Assembly: GCA_045863195.1 (NCBI GenBank)
Contig: BTUI01000008.1
Location: 71,006-135,005, forward strand
Reading direction: 5' to 3'
Origin: W-Chloroflexi-9 sp045863195
GTDB lineage: Bacteria; Chloroflexota; Dehalococcoidia; UBA2979
DNA length: 64,000 nucleotides
Part shown: one piece after another, positions 34,222 to 42,762 of the stretch
Numbering within the stretch: the stretch's first letter is position 1
Layout: each line of letters opens with the position of its first letter
Made by a program: the position numbers and the translations under genes
Notes under the pieces: model-generated
What the model was told of the DNA's origin: nothing
Seen by the model: the letters and a program-made list of their open reading frames with translations, nothing else
Database searches by the model: none

Positions 34222-35072
34222 GCCGGAGCCAGGCGCCATGTTCGTGACTTGGCGTCGTAGGTGACCTCCCCGGCTCGCTTCATCGCCTGTTGTGCGTTGC
34301 GGAGACGGTGTTTCCAGGCCTTCCCGAAGTGCTGACCGTTGATGACCAGCTCTTCGGTGTCATCACAGAAGTCGGGAATGAGCGACTGGACGATTGGGGC
34401 GAGTTCCGCGGTCGTTTTCGGCCCCTCATCCAGTGCAACGGCCAGCGCATCCCGGAAGAACCTCGTTGCCGACCGGGAGCCGACCTGTGCAGCCATGAAC
34501 TGGCGATCGGCCTGACGGATGACTTCGCGCAGACGGCGTTCAGAATCGCTGGGCTGGCCTCGGACCACCTCAGCGTGTTCCGCTCGAAGGCGGTCGGCAA
34601 TCGTCGCGGCCTTCCCGAGGGCTTCGGTGTCGAGTGGCACACCCAATGTCGAGTACCGCTCAAGGTCATCGCGGGCTTGCCTGACGGTAACGGGATCGGT
34701 GAGTCGGACGCCGTACTCGAAGTTGCGGTCGATTCCCGAGGGTGTCAGGTTCCCCGAGGTGATAACGGCCGCGTGGTTGTCGGCAACGATGACCTTCGCG
34801 TGCATCCCGCGGAGTGTCGTGATGGTTGCTCCCCGTTCTCGGGATAGGAACGTCAGCGCCGAAACGTCGAGCGAGCCGGAGCCGATTGAGTCCGCCCGGA
34901 TGTCGGTGAGGACGGAAACGGATACTGAATCGGCGAGGTGGGTCGCGAGCCAACGGGCGGATGGCTCACGGATGAACGGGCTTGCGATGATCACGGACTC
35001 TTGCGCCGCCGCGACGGTCGCAGCGAGGTGCCGCCCCCAGCCTCGTTGCAGGAGTTCGACCGCACTACTCAT
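34218..35072 (-). CDS. single-HKD phospholipase D-like nuclease with C-terminal wing domain
   Basis: 284 residues. One HKD motif is present: H91-A-K93-x4-D98, followed by ITSGNLTPSG. The family's other half-site would come from a dimer, as in the metal-independent restriction nuclease BfiI and in Nuc. The C-terminal 90 residues (TTAELAPIVQSLI to TYDAKSRTWRL) look like a winged-helix or nucleic-acid-binding tail. DNA composition is less G+C-rich than the flanks. The ATG overlaps the small upstream gene's stop, and its own stop overlaps CapA. A nuclease or defence role is inferred. A lipid phospholipase is unlikely without a signal peptide. Confidence 0.68.
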   Translation of the reverse strand: MSSAVELLQRGWGRHLAATVAAAQESVIIASPFIREPSARWLATHLADSVSVSVLTDIRADSIGSGSLDVSALTFLSRERGATITTLRGMHAKVIVADNHAAVITSGNLTPSGIDRNFEYGVRLTDPVTVRQARDDLERYSTLGVPLDTEALGKAATIADRLRAEHAEVVRGQPSDSERRLREVIRQADRQFMAAQVGSRSATRFFRDALAVALDEGPKTTAELAPIVQSLIPDFCDDTEELVINGQHFGKAWKHRLRNAQQAMKRAGEVTYDAKSRTWRLAPA

Positions 35073-35299
35073 GTGGCCTGTGGGGTGGGATCCTGCACGG
35101 CAATATCGGTGATGATCAGATCTGCGTTCGGGATAGCGACTCGGTGTGATCCGAAGGCGTTCAGGATCGCACTCCAGATATCGGCGTTGTCCACGAGTTG
35201 CTGTGCCACCTCGACCGCGTCGTCGGAGTCGCTGGTATCGACTTCCACCAGCAGATCGAACGCGAGGGCGTACTCCACCCGCACCTTGTGTGTCGACAT
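35069..35299 (-). CDS. small acidic protein coupled to the PLD-like nuclease
   Basis: 76 residues starting MSTHKVRVEYALAF, followed by an acidic VDTSDSDDAVEVAQQL stretch and a short beta-rich end. No family recognised. It overlaps the PLD gene by ATGA and lies four bases behind the phosphotriesterase stop. Its base composition matches the low-G+C PLD gene, so the two probably arrived together. The strict coupling suggests the two act as a pair, perhaps regulator and nuclease; this is inference. Confidence 0.6.
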   Translation of the reverse strand: MSTHKVRVEYALAFDLLVEVDTSDSDDAVEVAQQLVDNADIWSAILNAFGSHRVAIPNADLIITDIAVQDPTPQAT

Positions 35300-35303
35300 C
35301 GCG

Positions 35304-36284
35304 CTACCCGACCATCCCGGCGGCGGCGTCGAAGGTGGCGCGGATGGAGCGGCGGAGGACGGCGTCGATGTCGTCGTCGGTGGCGCCATGGGAGCGGAGC
35401 CACGGCACCTCGTGCTCCGGGACGAGCGTCCACAGGTCGGGGCGACGGTCCGGGTTCCAGCGGCCCCAGAAGCCGGCGGGCTGGGCGTCATGGCCGAGGC
35501 AGACCTGCTCGCCGTATCCCGCCTCGATCATCTGGAACGCGATCAGTGACCGCTGCGCCACGTAGACCGGGTCGGCGCTGAAGAAGCGGTCGAGGCCCAC
35601 GGTGGCGCCGCGCGCGGCGAGGCCGGTGAGGTAGGCCATGTCGTCCGTGTCGTTCGAGTGGCCGATGGTCACGGCGCGGAGGTCGAGACCTTCGTCCTCA
35701 AAGATGTCGAGCAGCGGCGTGCCGAGCTGGTCGGTGGCGAGGGTGTGGCAGGAGATCGGGACGCCCGCCGCCTTCGCGGCGCGGGCGGCGCCGCGGGCCA
35801 TCTTCTCCATCTGCGCGCGCGGCGGGTTGCGGCCCTCGGTCAGCCGCGCCTCCAGGTCCCACGCGATCTTGATGATGCCGGGGCGGATGCCGGAGCCTTC
35901 GATGCCGTCCTGGATCTCGCGGACGAAGAACTCGGCCACCTCGTCGGCGTCCCAGTTGAAGTAGATCGGCGGCACCCAGCGGTACACGCCGGTCGCGCAG
36001 ACGATGTTCACGTCGTGCTCGCGGTGGCGCTCCGCGACCGCCTCGAACAGCCACACCTGGCGGCCGAGGTCGAACGGGGTGAGGTCGATGATCGTGTCGA
36101 TGCCGGCACGGCGGACCCGCGCGAGCGCCTCCACGCAGCGGTCCACCATCTCCTGGCGTCGTTCGGCGGTGTCCATGAAGCCGGGCAGCCGCTCCATGCC
36201 GGAGATGCCGGTGGTGAGGTGCTCATGTGAGAGCGTGCGGCCGAGGCCGCTGCTGTCGATCTCGCCGCGAACCGTGTGGACCAT
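35304..36284 (-). CDS. phosphotriesterase-family metal hydrolase (lactonase-like)
   Basis: A 326-residue amidohydrolase-superfamily TIM barrel of the phosphotriesterase/Php family. Metal ligands are H20-x-H22 in LSHEHL, the likely carbamylated lysine in GIIKIAWD, the histidines in ISCHT and TIGHSND, and the aspartate in LGHDAQP. Members are mostly lactonases (PLL) or hydrolases of unknown substrate; true organophosphate activity is not implied. ATG 36284 is preferred over the ATG at 36353, which would extend into an arginine/glycine-rich stretch. Confidence 0.85.
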   Translation of the reverse strand: MVHTVRGEIDSSGLGRTLSHEHLTTGISGMERLPGFMDTAERRQEMVDRCVEALARVRRAGIDTIIDLTPFDLGRQVWLFEAVAERHREHDVNIVCATGVYRWVPPIYFNWDADEVAEFFVREIQDGIEGSGIRPGIIKIAWDLEARLTEGRNPPRAQMEKMARGAARAAKAAGVPISCHTLATDQLGTPLLDIFEDEGLDLRAVTIGHSNDTDDMAYLTGLAARGATVGLDRFFSADPVYVAQRSLIAFQMIEAGYGEQVCLGHDAQPAGFWGRWNPDRRPDLWTLVPEHEVPWLRSHGATDDDIDAVLRRSIRATFDAAAGMVG

Positions 36285-36313
36285 CTCGTGTCGCCTCCCG
36301 CCCTCGCGCCGGC

Positions 36314-37501
36314 TCAGTCCTCGAGCGCCTGCATCCCCTCGATGACTGCCCACGCCGCACGGCCCCAGCGCGCCACGCTCTCGGCGTCGCAGGCGGCGTC
36401 GAAGGTGTCCTGTGGTGAGTGGAAGTAGCGGTGGCCGCCGAGAAACGTAACATAACGCGCGCCGAGCGCCTTCAGGTTGCGCGCCTCGCCGTTGCCGGAT
36501 TCGCCCGCCGGTATCGCCTCGAACCCCTCGACGCCTGCGGTGGCGAGTGCATCCGTGGCGAGGGTGTGCAGCGCCTCGTCGCTCGCGCCCATGCGCGCCT
36601 GCGGGAAGCGCGCACCGATGGAGGCGCCCAGGTGGAGCCAGGCGGCGGCCTCTTTCGGCAGGGCGCCGCGGCGCTTCAGGAAATCCTCCAGCCCCTGGTG
36701 GTGGAGTTCATGCCCGGCGGAGGCGACGAAGTGGACGGTGCGCCTCGGCCCGCTGGAGGCGAGCGCCTCCGCGATCGCGAGCCAGATGGCGATGCCGCCG
36801 CCGCGTTCCGCCGCGCAGGTGAACCAGCCGGACTTCGGCGTCATGACCACGAGCGGACGCGCCTCCGCGTCCCTGCCCGGCACCGTCGCGACGACGTTGG
36901 TGGCGTTGGAGCGCAGGCGCTCGCCGTCCACCTCGATCGTCCCCTCCACGCCGAGGACGACCGAGCCGATCAGCGAGCGCGCGTCCCGTTCCGCGATCTG
37001 GAGGACGGGGAGGTTGAACGGCGCGCCGATGTTCTCCGCGTTGCGCAGGACGACGCGCCCCTCCGGGTCGCCCGAGGGGACGACCACGCCCAGGACGCCG
37101 GCGTCCTTCAGGTCCTGGTAGTGCTTGCGCACGTCCAGCGCCGTCCAGCGCTTGTCTCCCTGCAGGGCGGAGGTGGCGATGACGATCTTGCCGAAGAGGT
37201 CCGGATCGTGGTCCTCGCAGAGGTCGCTGGTCAGGCCGCCGTAGTCGGTGAAGCCACCGTCGTACATCGGTACGCCGTCCGCCTGGCCGCCGGGCCAGGA
37301 GATGCGGGCGGTGCGGTACTCCACGCGGGAGAAGGGGAACTTCTCCAGTTCGGCGGTGACGCCGGCCTCGCGAAGTTCGTCGCGCAGCCAGGTGCTGGTG
37401 CGGTCGTCGCCCGGCCAGCCGGTGCGATGGATCCCGAAGGCCTCGTAGGCGCGGATGCGCCGCTCGATCACGTCGGGGTCGAAGCCTCGCAAGCCGTCCA
37501 C
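36314..37501 (-). CDS. M28-like aminopeptidase homologue with altered metal site
   Basis: About 395 residues. A PA-domain-like insert (LFGKIVIATSALQ to GVLGVVVPSG) precedes an M28 peptidase fold with GGGIAIWLAIAEALASSGPRRTVHFVASAGHELHHQG and the final RYFHSPQDTFD. In active M28 enzymes the first metal ligand pair is H-x-D and the next is a D in DNGSG; here those positions read TPKSGW and ERGGG. The E-E of the third site is HELHH. The final histidine is kept. It is probably inactive or changed in chemistry. No signal peptide, so cytoplasmic. GTG 37501 is the best-placed start but is uncertain. Confidence 0.6.
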   Translation of the reverse strand: MDGLRGFDPDVIERRIRAYEAFGIHRTGWPGDDRTSTWLRDELREAGVTAELEKFPFSRVEYRTARISWPGGQADGVPMYDGGFTDYGGLTSDLCEDHDPDLFGKIVIATSALQGDKRWTALDVRKHYQDLKDAGVLGVVVPSGDPEGRVVLRNAENIGAPFNLPVLQIAERDARSLIGSVVLGVEGTIEVDGERLRSNATNVVATVPGRDAEARPLVVMTPKSGWFTCAAERGGGIAIWLAIAEALASSGPRRTVHFVASAGHELHHQGLEDFLKRRGALPKEAAAWLHLGASIGARFPQARMGASDEALHTLATDALATAGVEGFEAIPAGESGNGEARNLKALGARYVTFLGGHRYFHSPQDTFDAACDAESVARWGRAAWAVIEGMQALED

Positions 37502-37659
37502 GTGTGCCCCCAGCCTCCCGCATACGCCTCGGTGCGCCCAGAGCGTGCCGCCCGCGGGCGGGATCGTCAACCGATCGTTCACCAAACGCGGGGGCGGGTG
37601 GCGGGGGCGGTGCGGTATGGTGGATCCGCTCGCCCCCACGTCGCGATGGAGCCGTCATC

Positions 37660-38982
37660 CTGTCCGCTCGAGTCCTTCTGCGACGCGCCGCCCGGCGCCT
37701 GACCTTCGTGCTGGCCGCCGGCGCGCTCTGGGCCGGTGTCTCCGCGGGCGCCCTCACGATCGCCGAGGCGGAGGTGGACGCCGGGAGCGCCGCGACCGAG
37801 GACTGGCGGCTCTACGACGGCGGTGTCCGCTTCGGCCCCGCCGACCTGGGCGATGGCCCGCTCCCACTCGAGCTCGCGATCGACTACTTCTCCACCGGCA
37901 CGCCCCCGGTGAAGTGGTCGAACTCCCGCGCCGTCGTCTCCATCTGCACGCACCAGACCGGCCGCCCCTCCACCGTCAGCGCGGAGCTGTTCCGCGACGC
38001 CGTCCGCCAGGGCGCGGAGCTGTGGAACGCCGTGGAGGCCGCGGTGGTCTACGACTACGCCGGCGACTGCACGCACGCCTCCACCTGGTCGGACGGCAAC
38101 CGGGTGAACGAGGTGGGCTGGGACGACGCGCGCAACGTGGTGCGCGACCCGGCCGCGGCCGTCACGCAGGGCACCTGGGTGGTGAGCCCCGGACGCCGCG
38201 ACTTCCAGGAGATCGACGTCATCATCGACCACACGATGAACGTGCCGGAGGCGTGCTTCCGGAGCGTGGTCGCACACGAACTGGGGCACGGGCTGGGCTT
38301 CGGCCACAGCGACGTGCGCGGCCAGTTGATGTTCCCGTCGTTCAACTCCAGCGACCCGAGCACCTGCCCCTCCAGCATCAGCCCGGAGGAGGTGGCGTTC
38401 CTGCTGGACCTGTACGGCCAGAACCGCCGCCCGGTGATCACGGCGCCGGTGCCCCTGACCGCCACCGCTGGCCAGCAGACCTCGATCGTGGTGTCTGCGA
38501 GCGACCCGGAGGGTGACCCGCTCACCTACCGGTGGACGCAGACCTCCGGCGTGCCGGTGGCGTTCACGCCGGACCTCCCGTCGCTCACGTTCACCGCGCC
38601 GACGACGGCGGGCGAGGTGCTCACGTTCACCTTCGCCGTCGCCGACCGCTTCCGGGAGGCCTCGGCCGTGGTGACCGTGACGGTGGAGGCGGCCCCGGAG
38701 CCGCCGCCGGGCAGCGGGACGTTCGCCGGGATGTTCCCCTCGCGCGGGGTCGGCCTCGTGGTCTGGAACGGCGGTGACGTCGGCTCGGCGCTGGCGGCCG
38801 CCGCTGACCAGGGCGCGGGGGCGCTCTTCATCACGAGCGGCGGCCGGTTCATCGGCTACACGGTCGGGGCGCCCTCGTTCGTGAACGCGGGGTTCATGGC
38901 CGCCTACCCGGCCGGCGAGATCCCGGCGGGCACGCCGATGCTGGTGGTGGTGTACGGCGCGGGGCAGACCGTCCGGCGGTAA
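37660..38982 (+). CDS. secreted matrixin-type zinc metalloprotease with Ig/PKD-like domain
   Basis: About 440 residues. After a signal-like hydrophobic segment (LTFVLAAGALWAGVSAGALT) comes a matrixin domain with H206-E-x2-H210-x2-G-x2-H216 in AHELGHGLGFGHSD. Then comes a PKD/cadherin-like Ig domain (SASDPEGDPLTYRWTQ) and a C-terminal region of about 85 residues with no known family. The start is uncertain. In this frame the only ATG/GTG/TTG codons are GTG 37504, which adds 50 arginine-rich residues, and GTG 37708, inside the signal. CTG 37660 with GGAG 8 bases upstream is used here. ATG 37646 is one base out of frame and would fit after a one-base correction. Confidence 0.75.
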   Translation: MSARVLLRRAARRLTFVLAAGALWAGVSAGALTIAEAEVDAGSAATEDWRLYDGGVRFGPADLGDGPLPLELAIDYFSTGTPPVKWSNSRAVVSICTHQTGRPSTVSAELFRDAVRQGAELWNAVEAAVVYDYAGDCTHASTWSDGNRVNEVGWDDARNVVRDPAAAVTQGTWVVSPGRRDFQEIDVIIDHTMNVPEACFRSVVAHELGHGLGFGHSDVRGQLMFPSFNSSDPSTCPSSISPEEVAFLLDLYGQNRRPVITAPVPLTATAGQQTSIVVSASDPEGDPLTYRWTQTSGVPVAFTPDLPSLTFTAPTTAGEVLTFTFAVADRFREASAVVTVTVEAAPEPPPGSGTFAGMFPSRGVGLVVWNGGDVGSALAAAADQGAGALFITSGGRFIGYTVGAPSFVNAGFMAAYPAGEIPAGTPMLVVVYGAGQTVRR

Positions 38983-38985
38983 CGC

Positions 38986-39420
38986 CTACGGCTCGCGCGG
39001 GGCGGAGGGCCCCACGGCGGACGGGCCCGGGGGCGCGTCACCGAACGCCATGAAGTCCCAGCGGTAGAGCAGCGCGAACCAGATCCCCTTCGCCCACCGG
39101 TAGCCGAGGGCGGTCGCGACCAGGCTGGCGATCGCGATCGTCCAGACGGGATCCCAGCCCACGTCTCGGATCGGCCGCCACGCGATCTCGGCGAACGAGA
39201 GCAGCACGCCCACCACCGCGCCAATGGTGTAGCCGATCGCCAGCGCGCCAAGCCATGCCCCGGCCGAGGTCTGGTAGCGCAGGTCGCACGCCGCGCAGCG
39301 CTCGTGCATGTCCGCGTAGCCCGTGAACATGGAGGTCTGGCCGCAGGCCGGGCAGCGCCCGAGGATGCCGGCGCGCCAGAGACTCGTCAGGAGCGAACGG
39401 GACGCGGCGACTTCGGGCAT
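38986..39420 (-). CDS. DUF983 membrane protein with zinc ribbon
   Basis: 144 residues. The N-terminal zinc ribbon has two CxxC knuckles (CPACG and CAACD), followed by two transmembrane helices (WLGALAIGYTIGAVVGVLLSF and PVWTIAIASLVATALGY). This matches DUF983, a family of unknown function often near respiratory or biosynthetic genes. It is divergent from menF and convergent with the matrixin gene, with a three-base gap between stops. Confidence 0.78.
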   Translation of the reverse strand: MPEVAASRSLLTSLWRAGILGRCPACGQTSMFTGYADMHERCAACDLRYQTSAGAWLGALAIGYTIGAVVGVLLSFAEIAWRPIRDVGWDPVWTIAIASLVATALGYRWAKGIWFALLYRWDFMAFGDAPPGPSAVGPSAPREP

Positions 39421-39531
39421 CCGGGCACCTCCACCCCTCCAGTGTGGTCGCGTGGGGCGGGCGGGGCAATCGACGTTCGGCCCCGGGCGCGCGGGACTCG
39501 GCGCCTCGGTACCCCCTACCCGGTGCCTGCA

Positions 39532-39537
39532 TATACT
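39532..39537 (+). promoter_or_regulatory. -10 box of the menaquinone operon
   Basis: TATACT in the DUF983-menF spacer. Transcription would start about 50 bases before the menF TTG. The -35 region has no recognisable consensus. Confidence 0.45.
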
Positions 39538-39594
39538 GGGATCAGGCACTCCGCCGCTCCCCCCTGCGATCGCGGACGTATCGGACGGACTGGC

Positions 39595-40932
39595 TTGGCG
39601 GACACGCACCAGACTGCGGATCTCGTCGCGCGCATCGCCGCGCTCCCGCGCTCCGAGGAGTTCCAGGGCGTCGCCCTGACCCCCGACTGTGACCCGCGCG
39701 CCCTCCTCGCCGACCCCGTCGCGCACGGCGTCGTCGCCTCGTACGAGCGCCCCGAGCGCGGCCTCGCGCTGGTCGGCGTGGGCGTCGCCGCGCGCGTCGA
39801 GGTGCCCGCCGGCGGTGGCGGCCCCGCCTCCGTGCGCGAGGAGATGCGCCGCGTCCTGGACCGTGCGGTCGGTGGCGACGCGCCGGGGCTGCGTCCGCGG
39901 ATGCTCGGCGGCTTCCGCTTCAACCCGAACGCCGCCGCGGGCGAGCCGTGGGGCCCGTTCGGCGGCGGATGGCTCGTGCTGCCTCGCGTGCTGCTCGTGC
40001 TGGACGGCGAGTCGAGCGGTGTCGTGATCGCGCCCGGCGTCGACCCGGCGGAGGCGGCCCGGGCCGTCCAGCGCGCCGCCTCGCCCGTGGCCGCCGATGG
40101 CCCGCGCCCCACGCTGACCGTGGAGCGGCCGATGAACCGGACGCGCTGGCTGGACTCGGTCGCGCGGATCGCGGAGGAGGTCCGCGAGGGCGCCTACGAG
40201 AAGGCCGTCCTTGCCTCCACGCAGGTGCTGCACGCGGACGCGCCGATCTCCGTCGGCCGGGCGCTGGCGCGTCTCCGCGCCGGGTACCCGGACTGCCACC
40301 TGTTCACGATGACCAGCGGCGACACCACGTTCATGGGCGCGAGTCCGGAACTCCTCGTCGGCCTCACGGGCGGACAGGTGCGGGCGCTGGGCCTCGCCGG
40401 GTCGTTGCGCCGCGGCGAGACGCCCGAGGAGGACGAGCGGCTGGGCGCCGAACTGCTGGGCAGCGCGAAGGAGCGCATCGAGCACGAGACGGTCGTGCGG
40501 GCGATCCGGGAGGGGCTGGCCCCCGCCACGGACGACCTCCATGCGCCGAACGCCCCCCGGCTGCAGAAACTGCGGAACATCCAGCACCTGTCGACGGACA
40601 TCACCGGCCGCGCGAAGCCCGGCGTGGACATCCTCGACCTGGTGCAGCGCGTCCACCCCACGCCCGCCGTCTGCGGCTGGCCGACCGATGTGGCGCGCGA
40701 GGTGATCGCGCGCCACGAGGAGTTCGACCGGGGCTGGTACGCCGGCCCGGTCGGCTGGGTGGATCGCGCGGGCGAGGGCGAGTTCGCCGTGGGGCTGCGC
40801 TCCGCAGTGGTGCGCGGCGACCGCGCCTGGCTCTTCGCCGGCGCCGGCATCATGGGCGACTCCGACCCCGCGGCCGAGCTCGCCGAGGTCCAGCTGAAGT
40901 ACCGCCCGCTCTCCGAAGCGCTCGCCTCCTAG
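39595..40932 (+). CDS. menF: MenF, isochorismate synthase
   Basis: A 445-residue chorismate-utilising enzyme that converts chorismate to isochorismate, the first step of menaquinone synthesis. The C-terminal domain carries the family signatures EKAVLAST, FMGASPELLVGL, GSLRRGETPEED, LGSAKERIEHETVV, HLSTDITG, HPTPAVCGWP and FAGAGIMGDSDP; glutamates in these bind Mg2+. GAL-type residues and location before menD fit isochorismate rather than anthranilate synthase. TTG 39595 is chosen since it opens directly into the N-terminal domain. A longer upstream frame reads through the promoter. Confidence 0.9.
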   Translation: MADTHQTADLVARIAALPRSEEFQGVALTPDCDPRALLADPVAHGVVASYERPERGLALVGVGVAARVEVPAGGGGPASVREEMRRVLDRAVGGDAPGLRPRMLGGFRFNPNAAAGEPWGPFGGGWLVLPRVLLVLDGESSGVVIAPGVDPAEAARAVQRAASPVAADGPRPTLTVERPMNRTRWLDSVARIAEEVREGAYEKAVLASTQVLHADAPISVGRALARLRAGYPDCHLFTMTSGDTTFMGASPELLVGLTGGQVRALGLAGSLRRGETPEEDERLGAELLGSAKERIEHETVVRAIREGLAPATDDLHAPNAPRLQKLRNIQHLSTDITGRAKPGVDILDLVQRVHPTPAVCGWPTDVAREVIARHEEFDRGWYAGPVGWVDRAGEGEFAVGLRSAVVRGDRAWLFAGAGIMGDSDPAAELAEVQLKYRPLSEALAS

Positions 40933-40970
40933 CGCGGACGCCGAGACGGGCGCGACGTAGGATACGCGCC

Positions 40971-42734
40971 ATGGCTCTCCCGGCAGACCAGTACGTCCGC
41001 GCGCTCCTGCAGTCGCTCTGGCAGGGTGGCGTTCGCCACGCCGTGGTGTCGCCCGGCTCGCGGAACACGCCGCTCACCAACGCGCTGACGGCGCCGGGCT
41101 CCCCGTTCCGTCTCTGGCTGCACCTGGACGAGCGCTCCGCGGGCTACTTCGCCCTCGGCATGGCGCGCCAGACCGGCGAGCCGGTGATGGTGCTCTGCAC
41201 CTCGGGCACCGCCGCCGCCAACTACCTCCCCGCCGCCGTGGAGGCGCGGATCTCTCGCATCCCGCTCATCATCCTCACCGCCGACCGCCCGCCCGAGGCG
41301 CGCGACGTGGGCGCCGCCCAGACGGTGGACCAGGTCGGCCTGTTCGGCAGTCACGTGAAGTGGTCGCAGGACATGCCGGTGGCGGACGCGGGCGCGCTGG
41401 ACGAACTCGTGCGCTTCGCGCGCACCGCCGGCGCGCGCGCCGCCAGCGTGGCGACCGAGGTGCCCGCGGGCCCCGTACACCTGAATGTCCCGTTCCGGGA
41501 GCCGCTGCTGGAGGCGGGGAACCCGCCGCCGATCCTCGAGGAGACCGCGGTCACGCGGCAGGCGCTGCCGCCCGCACCGCCGCAGCCGGGCGTGGTCGAG
41601 CGGCTCGCCTCGCAGGTCGCGGGGCGTCGAGGGCTGATCGTATGCGGGCCGGAGAGTGCCGGGCTGCCCGCGGCGGAGGTCGCCGCACTCGCGGCCGTCC
41701 TCGGCTGGCCGGTCATCGCCGACCCGCTCTCCGGACTGCGGACCGGCGACCACGACCAGACGCACGTGATCGACAGCGTGGACGCGATCATCCGCGAGCC
41801 GCTGTTCGCCTCGGCCGCCGCGCCGGAGGTGGTGCTGCGCTTCGGCGCGCAGCCGACGTGCAAGCCGTTCAACACCTGGCTCTCCGGTCAGCGCGGCGTC
41901 CTGCGTCTCCTCGTCGACCCTGCCGCCGGCGGGACCTCCGGCTGGCGTGACCCCGACCTCCAGAGCGACGAGGCCGTGACCGCCGACCCTGGCGCGCTCT
42001 GCGCGGCGCTGGCCGCTGCGCGTCCTGCGGCCGCCCCGGCTGGCTGGGCCGCTCTCTGGCGCGACGCGAACGCCGCCGCCCGCGCCGCGATGCGCGAGGC
42101 GATCGACGCGCTCGACGAGCCGTTCGAGGGGCGCGCGGTGCTGGACCTGGCGGCGGCGCTCCCGGACGGGGCCACGCTGGTCGCCGGAAACTCGATGCCG
42201 GTGCGGGACATCGACTCCTTCTTCGCGAACACCTCGAAGCGCATCCGCATCGTGGGGACGCGCGGCGCTTCCGGCATCGATGGCGTCGTCTCGGGCGCGG
42301 TGGGGGCGGCGGCCGCCTCCGGCGGGCCGGTGGCGCTGCTGATCGGCGACCTCTCCTTCTTCCACGATCTGAACGGCCTGTGGCCGGTGGGCCGCTACGG
42401 GCTGGACCTGACCGTGCTGCTGGTGAACAACAACGGCGGCGGCATCTTCCACTTCCTCCCGCAGCGCGGGGCCGTCCCCGACCGGTTCGAGGACTGGTGG
42501 GGGACGCCGCACGGACTGGACCTCGCCCACGCCGTCGCCCTCCACCGCGGGCGGCACACCGTGCTGGAGGCGGGCGACCAGTACCGGGCGGTCGCCGAGG
42601 CGCTGGCGCGGCCGGGGCTCGATGTCCTCGAACTCCGCACGGAGCGCGACCGGAACGTGGCACTTCATCGCCAGGTGTGGGAACGTGCCGCCGCGGCGGT
42701 GCGCGATGCGATGGCGGGGACGCGCGCCTCGTAG
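40971..42734 (+). CDS. menD: MenD, SEPHCHC synthase
   Basis: A 587-residue ThDP-dependent enzyme that adds the succinic semialdehyde unit of 2-oxoglutarate to isochorismate. HAVVSPGSRNTPLT at the N-terminus and TSGTAAANYLPAAVEA form the PYR domain with its catalytic glutamate in EARIS. The ThDP/Mg2+ motif is GDLSFFHDLNGLW then VLLVNNNGGGIF (GD-x-N pattern). The length is typical. An AGGAT site precedes the ATG; the same TAGGAT could also act as a leaderless -10 box. It is 38 bases downstream of menF. Confidence 0.96.
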   Translation: MALPADQYVRALLQSLWQGGVRHAVVSPGSRNTPLTNALTAPGSPFRLWLHLDERSAGYFALGMARQTGEPVMVLCTSGTAAANYLPAAVEARISRIPLIILTADRPPEARDVGAAQTVDQVGLFGSHVKWSQDMPVADAGALDELVRFARTAGARAASVATEVPAGPVHLNVPFREPLLEAGNPPPILEETAVTRQALPPAPPQPGVVERLASQVAGRRGLIVCGPESAGLPAAEVAALAAVLGWPVIADPLSGLRTGDHDQTHVIDSVDAIIREPLFASAAAPEVVLRFGAQPTCKPFNTWLSGQRGVLRLLVDPAAGGTSGWRDPDLQSDEAVTADPGALCAALAAARPAAAPAGWAALWRDANAAARAAMREAIDALDEPFEGRAVLDLAAALPDGATLVAGNSMPVRDIDSFFANTSKRIRIVGTRGASGIDGVVSGAVGAAAASGGPVALLIGDLSFFHDLNGLWPVGRYGLDLTVLLVNNNGGGIFHFLPQRGAVPDRFEDWWGTPHGLDLAHAVALHRGRHTVLEAGDQYRAVAEALARPGLDVLELRTERDRNVALHRQVWERAAAAVRDAMAGTRAS

Positions 42735-42762
42735 CGACTGCGCGGAGCCAGGGAGGCGACGC

